Origin: an uncultured Odoribacter sp.
Lineage (GTDB): Bacteria > Bacteroidota > Bacteroidia > Bacteroidales > Marinifilaceae
Direction of reading: 5' to 3'
NCBI GenBank assembly: GCA_934725835.1
Contig: CAKVCR010000002.1
Span: 1 to 56,707, forward strand
Length of the DNA: 56,707 nucleotides
Position numbers and translations under genes: made by a program. Each line of letters begins with the position of its first letter. Positions within the stretch are counted from its first letter, which is position 1. Below the pieces are notes generated by a model. That model ran no database searches and was not told the DNA's origin. It saw only the letters and a list, made by a program, of their open reading frames with translations. This document shows positions 15,866-25,200 of this stretch, piece after piece.

Positions 15866-18800
15866 CTATTCCTGCCACACAAGCGATACACCGCCGTCGC
15901 TTCTTGGGGAGAAAAAGAACTTGCCAAGCATCATTGTGTTCTCGATGACAGCGTTAGGGATGTGCAGCTGATTGTTTTTTACATAAGATACGATTGCATC
16001 CCCTTCCTTGAAATACATACCTCCATTATCAATGACGGTTTTGAAGGAGCTGCTGGAAGAACCAAGGATAAGGCCGCTATCACCAAACGACATATACTGT
16101 CCGAGTTCCGCCTTATAAGATTCTAGGATGGCTTTAGATTCACCAATAACTTCATCATAGTTTCTCTTGATTGTTTCCTGAACACCGTTGACCTGATTCG
16201 TGATTGAATCTCGGATGTTAGAAGTGTCGCTGTCGATTTTCCCGTAGATTTCACTTTCCTTCTTTGCAATGTCCTCATAAATTGCATCGATATTCTGATC
16301 CATCCGATTTTTAATTTCTTCCAATTCAGCACTGAAATCACCGGAGAATTTCTTCCATGTATAGGCACTAAAATCCATGGAGTCTTCTTTATCGAAGTCA
16401 ACAAGTGTTCCAATATAATCGCCGATATCCTCACCGTCGTTTCCGGTGAAGTTCTGACCATCATTGGAATACTTGATATGTAGGTACTGTGTTCTTCCGT
16501 CCGCACCTGCGGCTCCGGGGATACCATCATTGCCACGGAACTTTGACCACTTGTACTGAGATACGTCCGTAGGTGCAGTTTCAGACTCTGTGATGCAGAT
16601 ACCGATATAGTAGGTGGTATCTGTAGGCGTAGCGGTCATATTACTTCCGTCAGGCTTTTCAGAGTAACGGACATAAAAATAAGAGCTAACACCGTCAGCT
16701 CCATTTTCTCCGTCTACACCGTTCTGAGCTAGAACAACAGGTTCACTCCACTCGTTTGCCGCAATGTCGTCTGTGTTTGTATCACTATATGCGCCAGCCA
16801 TCGTCACAAAAATTGGGTCTGTACCCACAGGGATTGTCTGTGACCATCCAGCTGGCACACTTCTTAGTGATTTAGACGAAAAGACATATGTCAATGTATC
16901 TGTCCAATCTACAGTTACAGCTGCTTTAGAACGCTTGTACAAATAAACGGATGCGGTATTATGACCGTTTGTACCGTCACTGCCGTTTTGTGCGAGCACA
17001 ACAGGCTCGCTCCACTCACTGCTGCTGATTATATCAACATCTGAACTGGACACGGCTGTGGCATGAACCACATAACATGGATCTGCACCGGCAGGCACAT
17101 CCGCAGACCATCCGTCAGTTTCTGACAGCGTTCCAGTAGCGAATGTATAGGTCGCGTCTTTACTCGGCTTGCCAGGTATGGATGCGCTTCTTTTATATAA
17201 GAAGACTGTTGCTGAATTTAGACCGTCCGTACCGTTCTTTGATAATAGAACAGGTGCCGACCACTCTTCCGGCGCTACAGTATCCGTTGCCGTTGTAGAA
17301 GCAACAGTAGCCGCAGTGACATATAGAGGTAGGTCTCCATCCGGAATTGATGCAGCCCATCCAGCGGGAATCGTTGTCAGTTTCTTTAGACTGAATGAAT
17401 AGGTAAGTACATCCGCCCAGTCAACAGTGACGACACTGGCGGAACGCTTATACAAGAAGATAGCTGCTGTACTATATCCGTTTGTGCCAGGTAAACCATC
17501 CTCTACGATTTTCGTCGGCTCTGTCCACTCGCTTGCCGCAATGGTATCCGTAAGCTGTTGCGAAGCTGCCATTGCATGAATTACATAGCACGGACGACCA
17601 TCTGACGCAGGGATATTCTGAGACCAACCCTCCATCGCGCCATTCAGTTTCCCTGTCTCAAAGGAGTATTGTAAATCAGAACTGATTCTGGGAGGCGTAA
17701 CCTCATACCGTTTGTATAACATGACATATGCGGTATTGATACCGTCTGTGCCGTTGAACTTTGACCACCTGTATTGAGAGAAGTCATCTGGTGCAGTTTC
17801 AGACTCAGTGACACAAGTGCCGATCCAGTCGCCAATGTCACGCCCACCATTTCCGGTAAAGTTCTTTCCATCATTGGAGTAACGAATATGGAAGTAGCTG
17901 CTTGTGCCTGCAATACCCTGTGATCCCTGCTCGCCTCTGATTTTTGCCCAGGTATATCGTGAAGGATCGGTGGGCGCGGTCTTTTCATCCGTATTGCAGG
18001 TTCCGATATAGTTCGACTTTTCATTCGGAATCTCGGTCATATTACTTCCGTCATGTTTTTCGGAGTAACGGATGTAAAAGAACAGACCATTAAATCCGTC
18101 GATACGATTCTGAATATCATTGATGTCCTTATTCAGATCATCCAGTGTTCCGGTAGAACCTGGATTCTTCTGCGAATTGATTCGTACACTGCCATTGATA
18201 ACCAGATTTCCATCGTCATCCAGATACAGCTCGTCGTAGAACTGCTCGTTGCCGTCAGCGTCAATAATCTTCTTGCGCACATTGAAAATGACAGAAGGCT
18301 TGTCATTCTCCTTAAAGGCGGTGATAGTTAGTCCACTTTCATCCATGGTAATGCTGTTCTTTTGATTGTAGATGCCAACCTCTTCTGATAGGATAATATT
18401 GCCAACAATTACATCGGCAATCACGCCATAAGACTCTTCCATCTTTCCGGTCTTCGGATTCCAGAATGTGAAGTCGCCAATCCCCGCCTTGGACGTTTTC
18501 CAGTTATCATCCGTCAGGTACAGTCCGCGGCTGATGAGCTTCAGCTGCTTGTCATCGTACCTGCCAAGGATTGGGAGATATTCCTTACAGAGCAGTCCGT
18601 GACTGTCCCAGGAGATATTTTGGTTTTCGGCACTGTCGATAATTCTCAGCTTCGTCAAGTCCAACCCGCGGTTTACCCAGTCTAAAAGCTGACTGTTGCC
18701 CTTATCGCCCTGCTTTGCCTGGCGTGCAACGTAATCGTAAGAAGTCGCCATAGAGGTGGCTTTACTGATAATGCTCTCTACATCGCTGACGACTCCACCG

Positions 18801-21028
18801 GAAACGATAACATCTGAAAATTCCACACTGATGTTATCAAAGTTGTCAAAATCAATCTCATATTGAATCAGCCGGAGCTTGAACAGCTTATTGTCAATCC
18901 TGACCCGAATCCAATTGCCAATTTCAAAGTTATCAACAATTATTGAGAACTCTTTCATTGCCAGTAAATTTTTGAGGGTCGCTGTGACAGAGTGCTGTAG
19001 TGTAGCAGACTTCACAATTTCTGACTGTGCCACTTGGATAAACCGCTGAGCCATCTCAAATAGCTCGGCATTATTCAGACCGTCAGAAATATAGTTGCTG
19101 TTCTGGTAAGTATCTTCCCTGCGATAGGCAGCAAACTCCAGCAAGTATTCCTTACCAAGGTAGTCATCAAAGTTGAGGCTTTTCTGAATCATGTCCTTCT
19201 CAGACTGCAAGAATGACTTCATTCCGTCTGCTATCAAATTCCCGTCGGCATCGTATGATCCGGTAACAACAGCGATTTCTTGTTCCCGTAGCTGAATTTC
19301 AGATTCAAGAATCTGGAGCTTATTGTAATAAGGAAGATACAGACTCTGATACAGATCGTCATCCTTGTAAGCCCACTTAGAATCATCGGAGATACCCTGC
19401 TCGATCAGAATATCCACACAGCTTTGGCAAATATCCCGGAACGCACTCAGCCTGGACAAGCAATACTTCTGAAGCTCTGCTGAAAATTTTTCATCTGACA
19501 GCTTGAACATTGCGTCAATACTGGTAGCATCATCAGTTGAGCGCTTCATTGTTTTCAGAATCTTCTGTTTTACATATCCGGCGTAGTCATCATTCACTTT
19601 GCAAGATAGACGAGCGGACGTAGCAGCGTCGTCCTCGTTAGAAGTATTCGTAACTTGAATAATGCCGCTCCACGTTTTATCTGCGTAAGTTGATTCTGAA
19701 ACTCTGATTTGGTATCGGCTATCTGCCACTGCTTTTGCTATTCCAAGCACAGCGCTCTCAGCAGTAGACGCAGAGCACGTTTCAATATTCCGCACAGAAA
19801 CAGGGGAGAGAAGTGCTTCCTGTATAATGCGAATCTGGTCTCCAGCAGATGTTTCGGCCATATCCGGAGCTGGCATTAAACCGCTCGTTAGATAAATTCC
19901 AAAATCAATCGCATCAAAATACCGTTCCATAATAGTCTGGTAGCCGACAATATTCTTGACAGCCTTCTTATAATCAGAAGTATATGCGCTGTACTTTTCA
20001 ATCAGAGCATTGTACGCATTGAGCAGTGTATCAGGTATGGTAACGGTATGTTCTTTCTGATAGTAGGCATACAGCCGGTCGTATTCGTCCAGCTTCTTTA
20101 CCAGACTATCCGACATATCCTCTTTCACATCATCTGTGATATGCCAGAGGTATGCGCTTCCATTTGGATTACAGCTGACAACAGCTGCGGTCATCAAATC
20201 GTCGCCAGCCTCCAACTTAAAGCAGTTCTTTACAGAACCGTTATCCGTAGAATACTTGATATTGTCAGCCAGATTTTCGGTAGACACAAAAATAGAAGTG
20301 TCCTTGCCGTAACCGTTACTGATATTTGTGCTGCCGCAACTATCACAAATATCCGTGAAGTCGCCACGTTTACCGCATTCCAGACAATGTGCTTTCAAGT
20401 CGTAGGCGTTTACTTCCCGAACAAAGTTACCTTCTTCATCCACGAAACAGTCCGCAGTAATCAGACATTCAACTTCTTCGCTGACCTCTTTGAAAGCGTC
20501 GTCAATAGATTTGTTGTCAAAGGAGAATGTACGCTGAATGGATTTCAGACTATCATCCACATGACCAATACGATAATGTGGAGCCTTTTCCAGCAACCTA
20601 TCCAGTAGAGAGGCACTTCTGTTTTCAGGATTGTAGAAAACTGTCGGTGTATAATCTTCTCTGGCAATGTCATCCTCTGTGTTGATTTCCTTATCATACA
20701 AATTGATTTGGGATAGCTCTGCCTTCCCGAGAGAGGTAGCAGTCACGCTTTTCATGGCACTGCCGTCGTCAGATACCTCTACCTCGATCTCAAAGTATCG
20801 GTTCCATTCCTTGACCCACACAAGTTTGAAATCTGTGATTCTATCCCAATTACTTTTACAGTCGGCTTGATAGACCTTGAAGGACATTTCGTAGCCATTG
20901 TTCATCTCGTCCTTAAACACCACATTAACAACAGGGATACGTCCAAGCTTCCTGCCGCTCCTTGTGGCCAGCACAATCGTAGGCTGAATAGGATTGTGGG
21001 CTTCGTCAAATAGAATTCGCACAGCCAT
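15866..21028 (-). CDS. Large tail-associated protein (Tal/fibre hub) with repeated modules
   Basis: 1720 aa, GGAGGTGG before the ATG. Residues about 1-180 resemble siphophage tail-hub/endopeptidase-tail proteins (ReqiPepy6 gp37-like) following Dit. A zinc-ribbon motif (CLECGKRGDF, then CDSCGS) lies near 215-235. The middle is helical. From about residue 980 there are repeated modules: (F/Y)xxRYS-DGxN units ending SxYxWxKxxG, and four about 85-aa units beginning LYKRS and ending EW(S/T)EPV. DGxxG collagen-like linkers join them. The C-terminus is coiled coil plus a tip domain. Likely trimeric baseplate hub and fibre; no peptidase motif confirmed. Confidence 0.88.
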   Translation of the reverse strand: MAVRILFDEAHNPIQPTIVLATRSGRKLGRIPVVNVVFKDEMNNGYEMSFKVYQADCKSNWDRITDFKLVWVKEWNRYFEIEVEVSDDGSAMKSVTATSLGKAELSQINLYDKEINTEDDIAREDYTPTVFYNPENRSASLLDRLLEKAPHYRIGHVDDSLKSIQRTFSFDNKSIDDAFKEVSEEVECLITADCFVDEEGNFVREVNAYDLKAHCLECGKRGDFTDICDSCGSTNISNGYGKDTSIFVSTENLADNIKYSTDNGSVKNCFKLEAGDDLMTAAVVSCNPNGSAYLWHITDDVKEDMSDSLVKKLDEYDRLYAYYQKEHTVTIPDTLLNAYNALIEKYSAYTSDYKKAVKNIVGYQTIMERYFDAIDFGIYLTSGLMPAPDMAETSAGDQIRIIQEALLSPVSVRNIETCSASTAESAVLGIAKAVADSRYQIRVSESTYADKTWSGIIQVTNTSNEDDAATSARLSCKVNDDYAGYVKQKILKTMKRSTDDATSIDAMFKLSDEKFSAELQKYCLSRLSAFRDICQSCVDILIEQGISDDSKWAYKDDDLYQSLYLPYYNKLQILESEIQLREQEIAVVTGSYDADGNLIADGMKSFLQSEKDMIQKSLNFDDYLGKEYLLEFAAYRREDTYQNSNYISDGLNNAELFEMAQRFIQVAQSEIVKSATLQHSVTATLKNLLAMKEFSIIVDNFEIGNWIRVRIDNKLFKLRLIQYEIDFDNFDNISVEFSDVIVSGGVVSDVESIISKATSMATSYDYVARQAKQGDKGNSQLLDWVNRGLDLTKLRIIDSAENQNISWDSHGLLCKEYLPILGRYDDKQLKLISRGLYLTDDNWKTSKAGIGDFTFWNPKTGKMEESYGVIADVIVGNIILSEEVGIYNQKNSITMDESGLTITAFKENDKPSVIFNVRKKIIDADGNEQFYDELYLDDDGNLVINGSVRINSQKNPGSTGTLDDLNKDINDIQNRIDGFNGLFFYIRYSEKHDGSNMTEIPNEKSNYIGTCNTDEKTAPTDPSRYTWAKIRGEQGSQGIAGTSSYFHIRYSNDGKNFTGNGGRDIGDWIGTCVTESETAPDDFSQYRWSKFNGTDGINTAYVMLYKRYEVTPPRISSDLQYSFETGKLNGAMEGWSQNIPASDGRPCYVIHAMAASQQLTDTIAASEWTEPTKIVEDGLPGTNGYSTAAIFLYKRSASVVTVDWADVLTYSFSLKKLTTIPAGWAASIPDGDLPLYVTAATVASTTATDTVAPEEWSAPVLLSKNGTDGLNSATVFLYKRSASIPGKPSKDATYTFATGTLSETDGWSADVPAGADPCYVVHATAVSSSDVDIISSSEWSEPVVLAQNGSDGTNGHNTASVYLYKRSKAAVTVDWTDTLTYVFSSKSLRSVPAGWSQTIPVGTDPIFVTMAGAYSDTNTDDIAANEWSEPVVLAQNGVDGENGADGVSSYFYVRYSEKPDGSNMTATPTDTTYYIGICITESETAPTDVSQYKWSKFRGNDGIPGAAGADGRTQYLHIKYSNDGQNFTGNDGEDIGDYIGTLVDFDKEDSMDFSAYTWKKFSGDFSAELEEIKNRMDQNIDAIYEDIAKKESEIYGKIDSDTSNIRDSITNQVNGVQETIKRNYDEVIGESKAILESYKAELGQYMSFGDSGLILGSSSSSFKTVIDNGGMYFKEGDAIVSYVKNNQLHIPNAVIENTMMLGKFFFSPRSDGGVSLVWQE

Positions 21029-21049
21029 CTAACCCACCTCCTTTAGCAG

Positions 21050-21877
21050 TTATAGTTGTGCATATTTAATAATTGGATGATATTTCATTACGATGTCACA
21101 CGGATGCGACACCGTTATAATATTCTCCATCCTTGTAGCACTGTTACCGATTCTGAAGAAATCATAGTTGAAATCGTTACAGACATCATGCCCGGCGCAG
21201 GAAGAAGCAATAATATTTGTATCTCCGTACATAGTGATTCGCTCTCCCGATTTGCAGTTCTTGATAACAGAGGAGCAGCCCTCGGACTCATTGGTAATAA
21301 TGATGTCGCAATCTTGTTTACAGGTCACACTGATCGTAGGGTAGATATAACCAATTTCATCAGATGTATCCATAATCGTTCTGGAGAGATTGTCTTCCGT
21401 TGCGCTCCATGAAAATACTTTCTCTTCGCCATACCCATATGGCATATTCGTTTCCAGCTTCAGCCGGATTCCATATGTGCGCTCATCCAACATGAGCTTT
21501 GATAGGTTGAAGCTGGCATTATGCCAACACGTTTCAATATCGTCTACAGTACCATCGTCACTGATAAAATGAAACGGAAGGAACTCTTTCCGGTTAAGCC
21601 AACGCATAATGTCCCGGAATTCATCTGCGGTAATCTCCATATCTTCGTCCAGAAATACATCCGGATTCTTGCAGATGTCAAAGGTAGCAGACAGGCACTC
21701 ATTGTATTTCGTATTTGTCAGACTGTGCTTTGCTCCGTTGTTTCTTGCTACCTTTACGAATGTAACCGTAGAACCGGCGCTAACTTCTGAGATACCGGAG
21801 CTGCCGGAGAAATCACATACCACAAAGTTGTAATCGCTTAGACACTGACCGTCATACCAGAAATCCAATGTCCTCAT
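21050..21877 (-). CDS. Distal tail protein (Dit-like)
   Basis: 275 aa, AAAGGAG before the ATG. The N-terminus reads MRTLDFWYDGQCLSDYNFVV, the usual opening of siphophage tail-component/Dit proteins, and the order tape measure, small coiled-coil protein, Dit, Tal is standard. It should form the hexameric ring at the tail tip joining tube and hub. Confidence 0.88.
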   Translation of the reverse strand: MRTLDFWYDGQCLSDYNFVVCDFSGSSGISEVSAGSTVTFVKVARNNGAKHSLTNTKYNECLSATFDICKNPDVFLDEDMEITADEFRDIMRWLNRKEFLPFHFISDDGTVDDIETCWHNASFNLSKLMLDERTYGIRLKLETNMPYGYGEEKVFSWSATEDNLSRTIMDTSDEIGYIYPTISVTCKQDCDIIITNESEGCSSVIKNCKSGERITMYGDTNIIASSCAGHDVCNDFNYDFFRIGNSATRMENIITVSHPCDIVMKYHPIIKYAQL

Positions 21878-21889
21878 GCCACCGCTCCT

Positions 21890-22228
21890 TTACTGTTTAT
21901 TTGAATGGCGATCTGCCACTTTTAGATCGCCAATTAGTTTCGTAATTTGTTTTGTGTATTCAGCTTTTGCTTTGACGCACTCTGCAATCAAAGCTTCGTA
22001 TTGTCTTTTTGCGTCAGCTGCTTCAGCAATAATTTCTACATCCTTATCGGCATAGGCCTGATGCTCACTTTTCATTCGCTCCATTGCTTCTAGCGCAGCT
22101 TCATACTTTCGCTGAATGGATTTATTCTCACATTCCAGAGCTGTGGCGGAGGATTTTGCTTGTTTCAAATCTTCTTCGAGCTGTCGAATCTTCCTCGCCT
22201 GATACTCAAATTTCCTTTCGTTCTTCAT
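21890..22228 (-). CDS. Coiled-coil protein between tape measure and Dit
   Basis: 112 aa from ATG 22228 with GGAGG 5 nt upstream; the open frame to 22285 overlaps the tape-measure 3' end and is not used. Nearly all predicted helix with heptads (KIRQLEEDLKQAKSS; YEAALEAMERMKSEHQ). No family recognised. Confidence 0.72.
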   Translation of the reverse strand: MKNERKFEYQARKIRQLEEDLKQAKSSATALECENKSIQRKYEAALEAMERMKSEHQAYADKDVEIIAEAADAKRQYEALIAECVKAKAEYTKQITKLIGDLKVADRHSNKQ

Positions 22229-22248
22229 ACGACCTCCATATATTAAGA

Positions 22249-22270
22249 GGAGGGGCATTACTGCCCCTCC
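22249..22270 (-). terminator. Hairpin after the tape-measure gene
   Basis: 9-bp stem GGAGGGGCA / TGCCCCTCC with a 4-nt loop, followed in the sense strand only by TCTTAAT. Probably attenuates readthrough or protects RNA rather than stopping it fully. Confidence 0.55.
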
Positions 22271-22278
22271 CGTAGGTG

Positions 22279-25200
22279 TTACCACTTATGCCGGTTCTTG
22301 CTCAGACTGTTCTTACCCGCAATTTTTCCGATGGTGACATCTTGGATAAACTGCTCGAACTGCTTGTCGTCCCGCAACTGGTTCACAAAGTCACTGTAAT
22401 CATCGACGTGTGCAATCGGAATCGATACGCTGATAGAGCCAACGGTATATCCGTCACTCCCATCAACCTTATCAATAGTCGCTGCGTCAATAACACCAAC
22501 CTTGCTCAAGTCACTGCCAATGCGTACAGCACCAAACATAGAGTTCAGAGCTCCGCTACGCATAGCGTCCCGTAGCAAGATAAAGTTCTTTGTGTCGGCT
22601 GCATTCAGTACCATCTCTGGCTTGTCCTCAGAACCATGCACGTTTGCGATTCCGGTATAGTCAACCAGTCCGCCGGACTTATAGGACTTGGTTGTGCTAA
22701 AAGGCACACCGTTTGTCCGTGCGATTCCCTCCAAAACAGAGAAGATGTTTTCAACAGTCAATCCAACAGAAGTGAGTTTTGTTGATATATCCGTCCCGTA
22801 TGCAGACACGAGTCCGTTTGCACTACCGCCATTTGCCCAGAGTGAGCTGGTTGCCTCGGTGATGGTATAACCTACAGAGCCTGCGGCCTTAGAGATATAC
22901 TCATTGATGTCTGCATAGTTGTCATTGACGGTGCCGATCAGCTTTTCAAACAAAGCGTCTACATCGTCAAACCGACTATTCAGCAAATCCTCATACTCAT
23001 CGTACATGGAATCAAGAGCCTTCTTGGCGTCACTGACGAAACGGTCATACTCGGTATCTTTCAGATCATCCTGAGCATCTTTCAGTTCAAGCTGAATCTT
23101 CTGAATCTTTGAGCGGGCCTCCTCAGACATATCGTTCTGATATGCGGCAAGCTGTTTTTCCAGTGCTGAGATATTCGCAGTCTTTTCCGCAATCTTCTTC
23201 TGATAGTCGTATAGATCCTTCGCACTGTCCAGAGAGTCCATATATGCGTCAATCAGTTCTCGAACAGCGTCCAGTTCGACCTGGATTCCGTTCTTAGCAA
23301 GATCAATCATGGCTTCCTTCTCGTCCTTAGCAGCAAGGATAGAATCGCGTTGGGAAGAAAGTAGTTCATCCCGGCGTGCAATTAAATCCTTATTATTCGG
23401 GTCAGAGGCAAGTTCTTTATTGATCTTCTTGATTTCGTCAGCATACTTATCCGCCTGAGCCATGTACACTCCATAGCTTTCCGCATGGAGTCCCATAGAG
23501 GCTGTACCGGCATCAGACAGATTACCGTTTCCGTCATACATATCCTTGCCGTCCAGAAGGCTCTGTAAGAAACTTGCTTCAGCTGTGATTTGAGAAATAC
23601 GCTCCTGCCCATAGTCGAAATAGTCCCAGCTGATTTGACGGATACTGTTGGCATACTTGATGATAGAGAGTTCCGCGTCATCAATAGCTGCTTTTGTATC
23701 CTCAATGCTGATCTTCATTTCGTACCAAGCATCGCTGCCTTCCTCAATCTCGCCGGAGGCCATCGCCTCGTCAAAGGCACGGTTCAGAGCGGCAAGCTCC
23801 TGAGTGAGTGTCTGGATATTCTGACGTTCAACATCCTGCATCTGAGCGTAGAAGTTTGCATTCTGCAAGTAACCTTGCTCTTCCAACTTGTCAATCTTTC
23901 TCTGCAAAGAGTCAGATTGCTTTTCCAACAGAGAGAGTTTGTTATTGTAGTTGCCTTGGATATTGTCGAACTTATCCTTGTAGAGCTGAGCCAATGACTC
24001 ATGCAGATCGTCGATAGCTGTGGAGCAATCCAGAGCCTTATCGTACAGATCCTTGTAGTCATTGATAAGCTTTGTCGTATCTTCATCGTACTGAGAGATG
24101 TCGATAGCGCCATTACGCACAAGCTCCTTTAGATTGGAGGACAAGCTGACAGACTCAGCTGCGCTCATGTACTTGTCGTAGGCACGCTGCTGCAGGTCAA
24201 TTTCCCGAGTCACCATAGAGATTTCATCGGAAGCTGCGTTCATTCTCGATTTCAGGGATTTGAACGTGCTGTCTGCAACCTTACCAAGCCGCTCAATAAC
24301 ACGCTCGATCCGGTCGATAGCTACCTCAATCCAGTCAAAGGTCTCCAGCTTCTTATCGTAGTTGTCATCTACGGAAGAACTTGCGCCATTGTTCGGATTG
24401 CTGTAACCGGGATTACGCCCGCTTGTGCTGCTGCCGTTGTTCTTGATGCCGGATGGGATGTATCCGGTGACGAAAGCACTGCCAGACGCATAGGATTGCC
24501 CACGCCCAGCGACACGACCATTCTCCAACAAAGCGTCACTCTGCCTGTGGTTAAAGATGATAGCGCCCTCTGGAATATTGACGAACTCAGCACCCTTATC
24601 ACCGACGGTGTACCACCTGCCGGTATTCGGGTCTACGATGATTTCACGACCGAGCTCTCCTACCAGGGAACGCCCAGCATGAGCCCGCCAGTCACCTTGC
24701 AGCTTTGCAGTTCCAACTCTTGCCGAGCCGTATGCGTTCGCAGAACCGTTTACACGGCCACCGCCGCCGCTACCTTTGCTACCGCCTTGCCAATTCGTGC
24801 CAGAAGCGCCCTCCATTGTGGCATGGTATGTGACATACCGCGTAAGGTTTGGCGGATTGAATGCGTCAACCGCACGACGGTCGACGCTATACTTTACCGT
24901 CGCAGACTTAGTATCCGGTGTGTAACCCAAGATAGCTTTGTCATCTACACCAGCTTTTACAATAAGTTCGGCGGTCAGATTCTGAAGAGATTCCGCAATT
25001 GAGTCAACACTGGTAGTATCGATATTGAGAACCTTCGGACTTGTGACGCTTGCATCAAGATCCTGGACGGCCTGGGTGGCAGATTCCAGCTCTGCCTTTG
25101 CCTCATCAACTCCGATGTTTAACTTCTGTGCTTCCTCAAGAGCGTTTTTCGCCTCTTGGAATCGCTGTAATACAGTAAGAGCTTCGCCAAGCTTTCCTTC

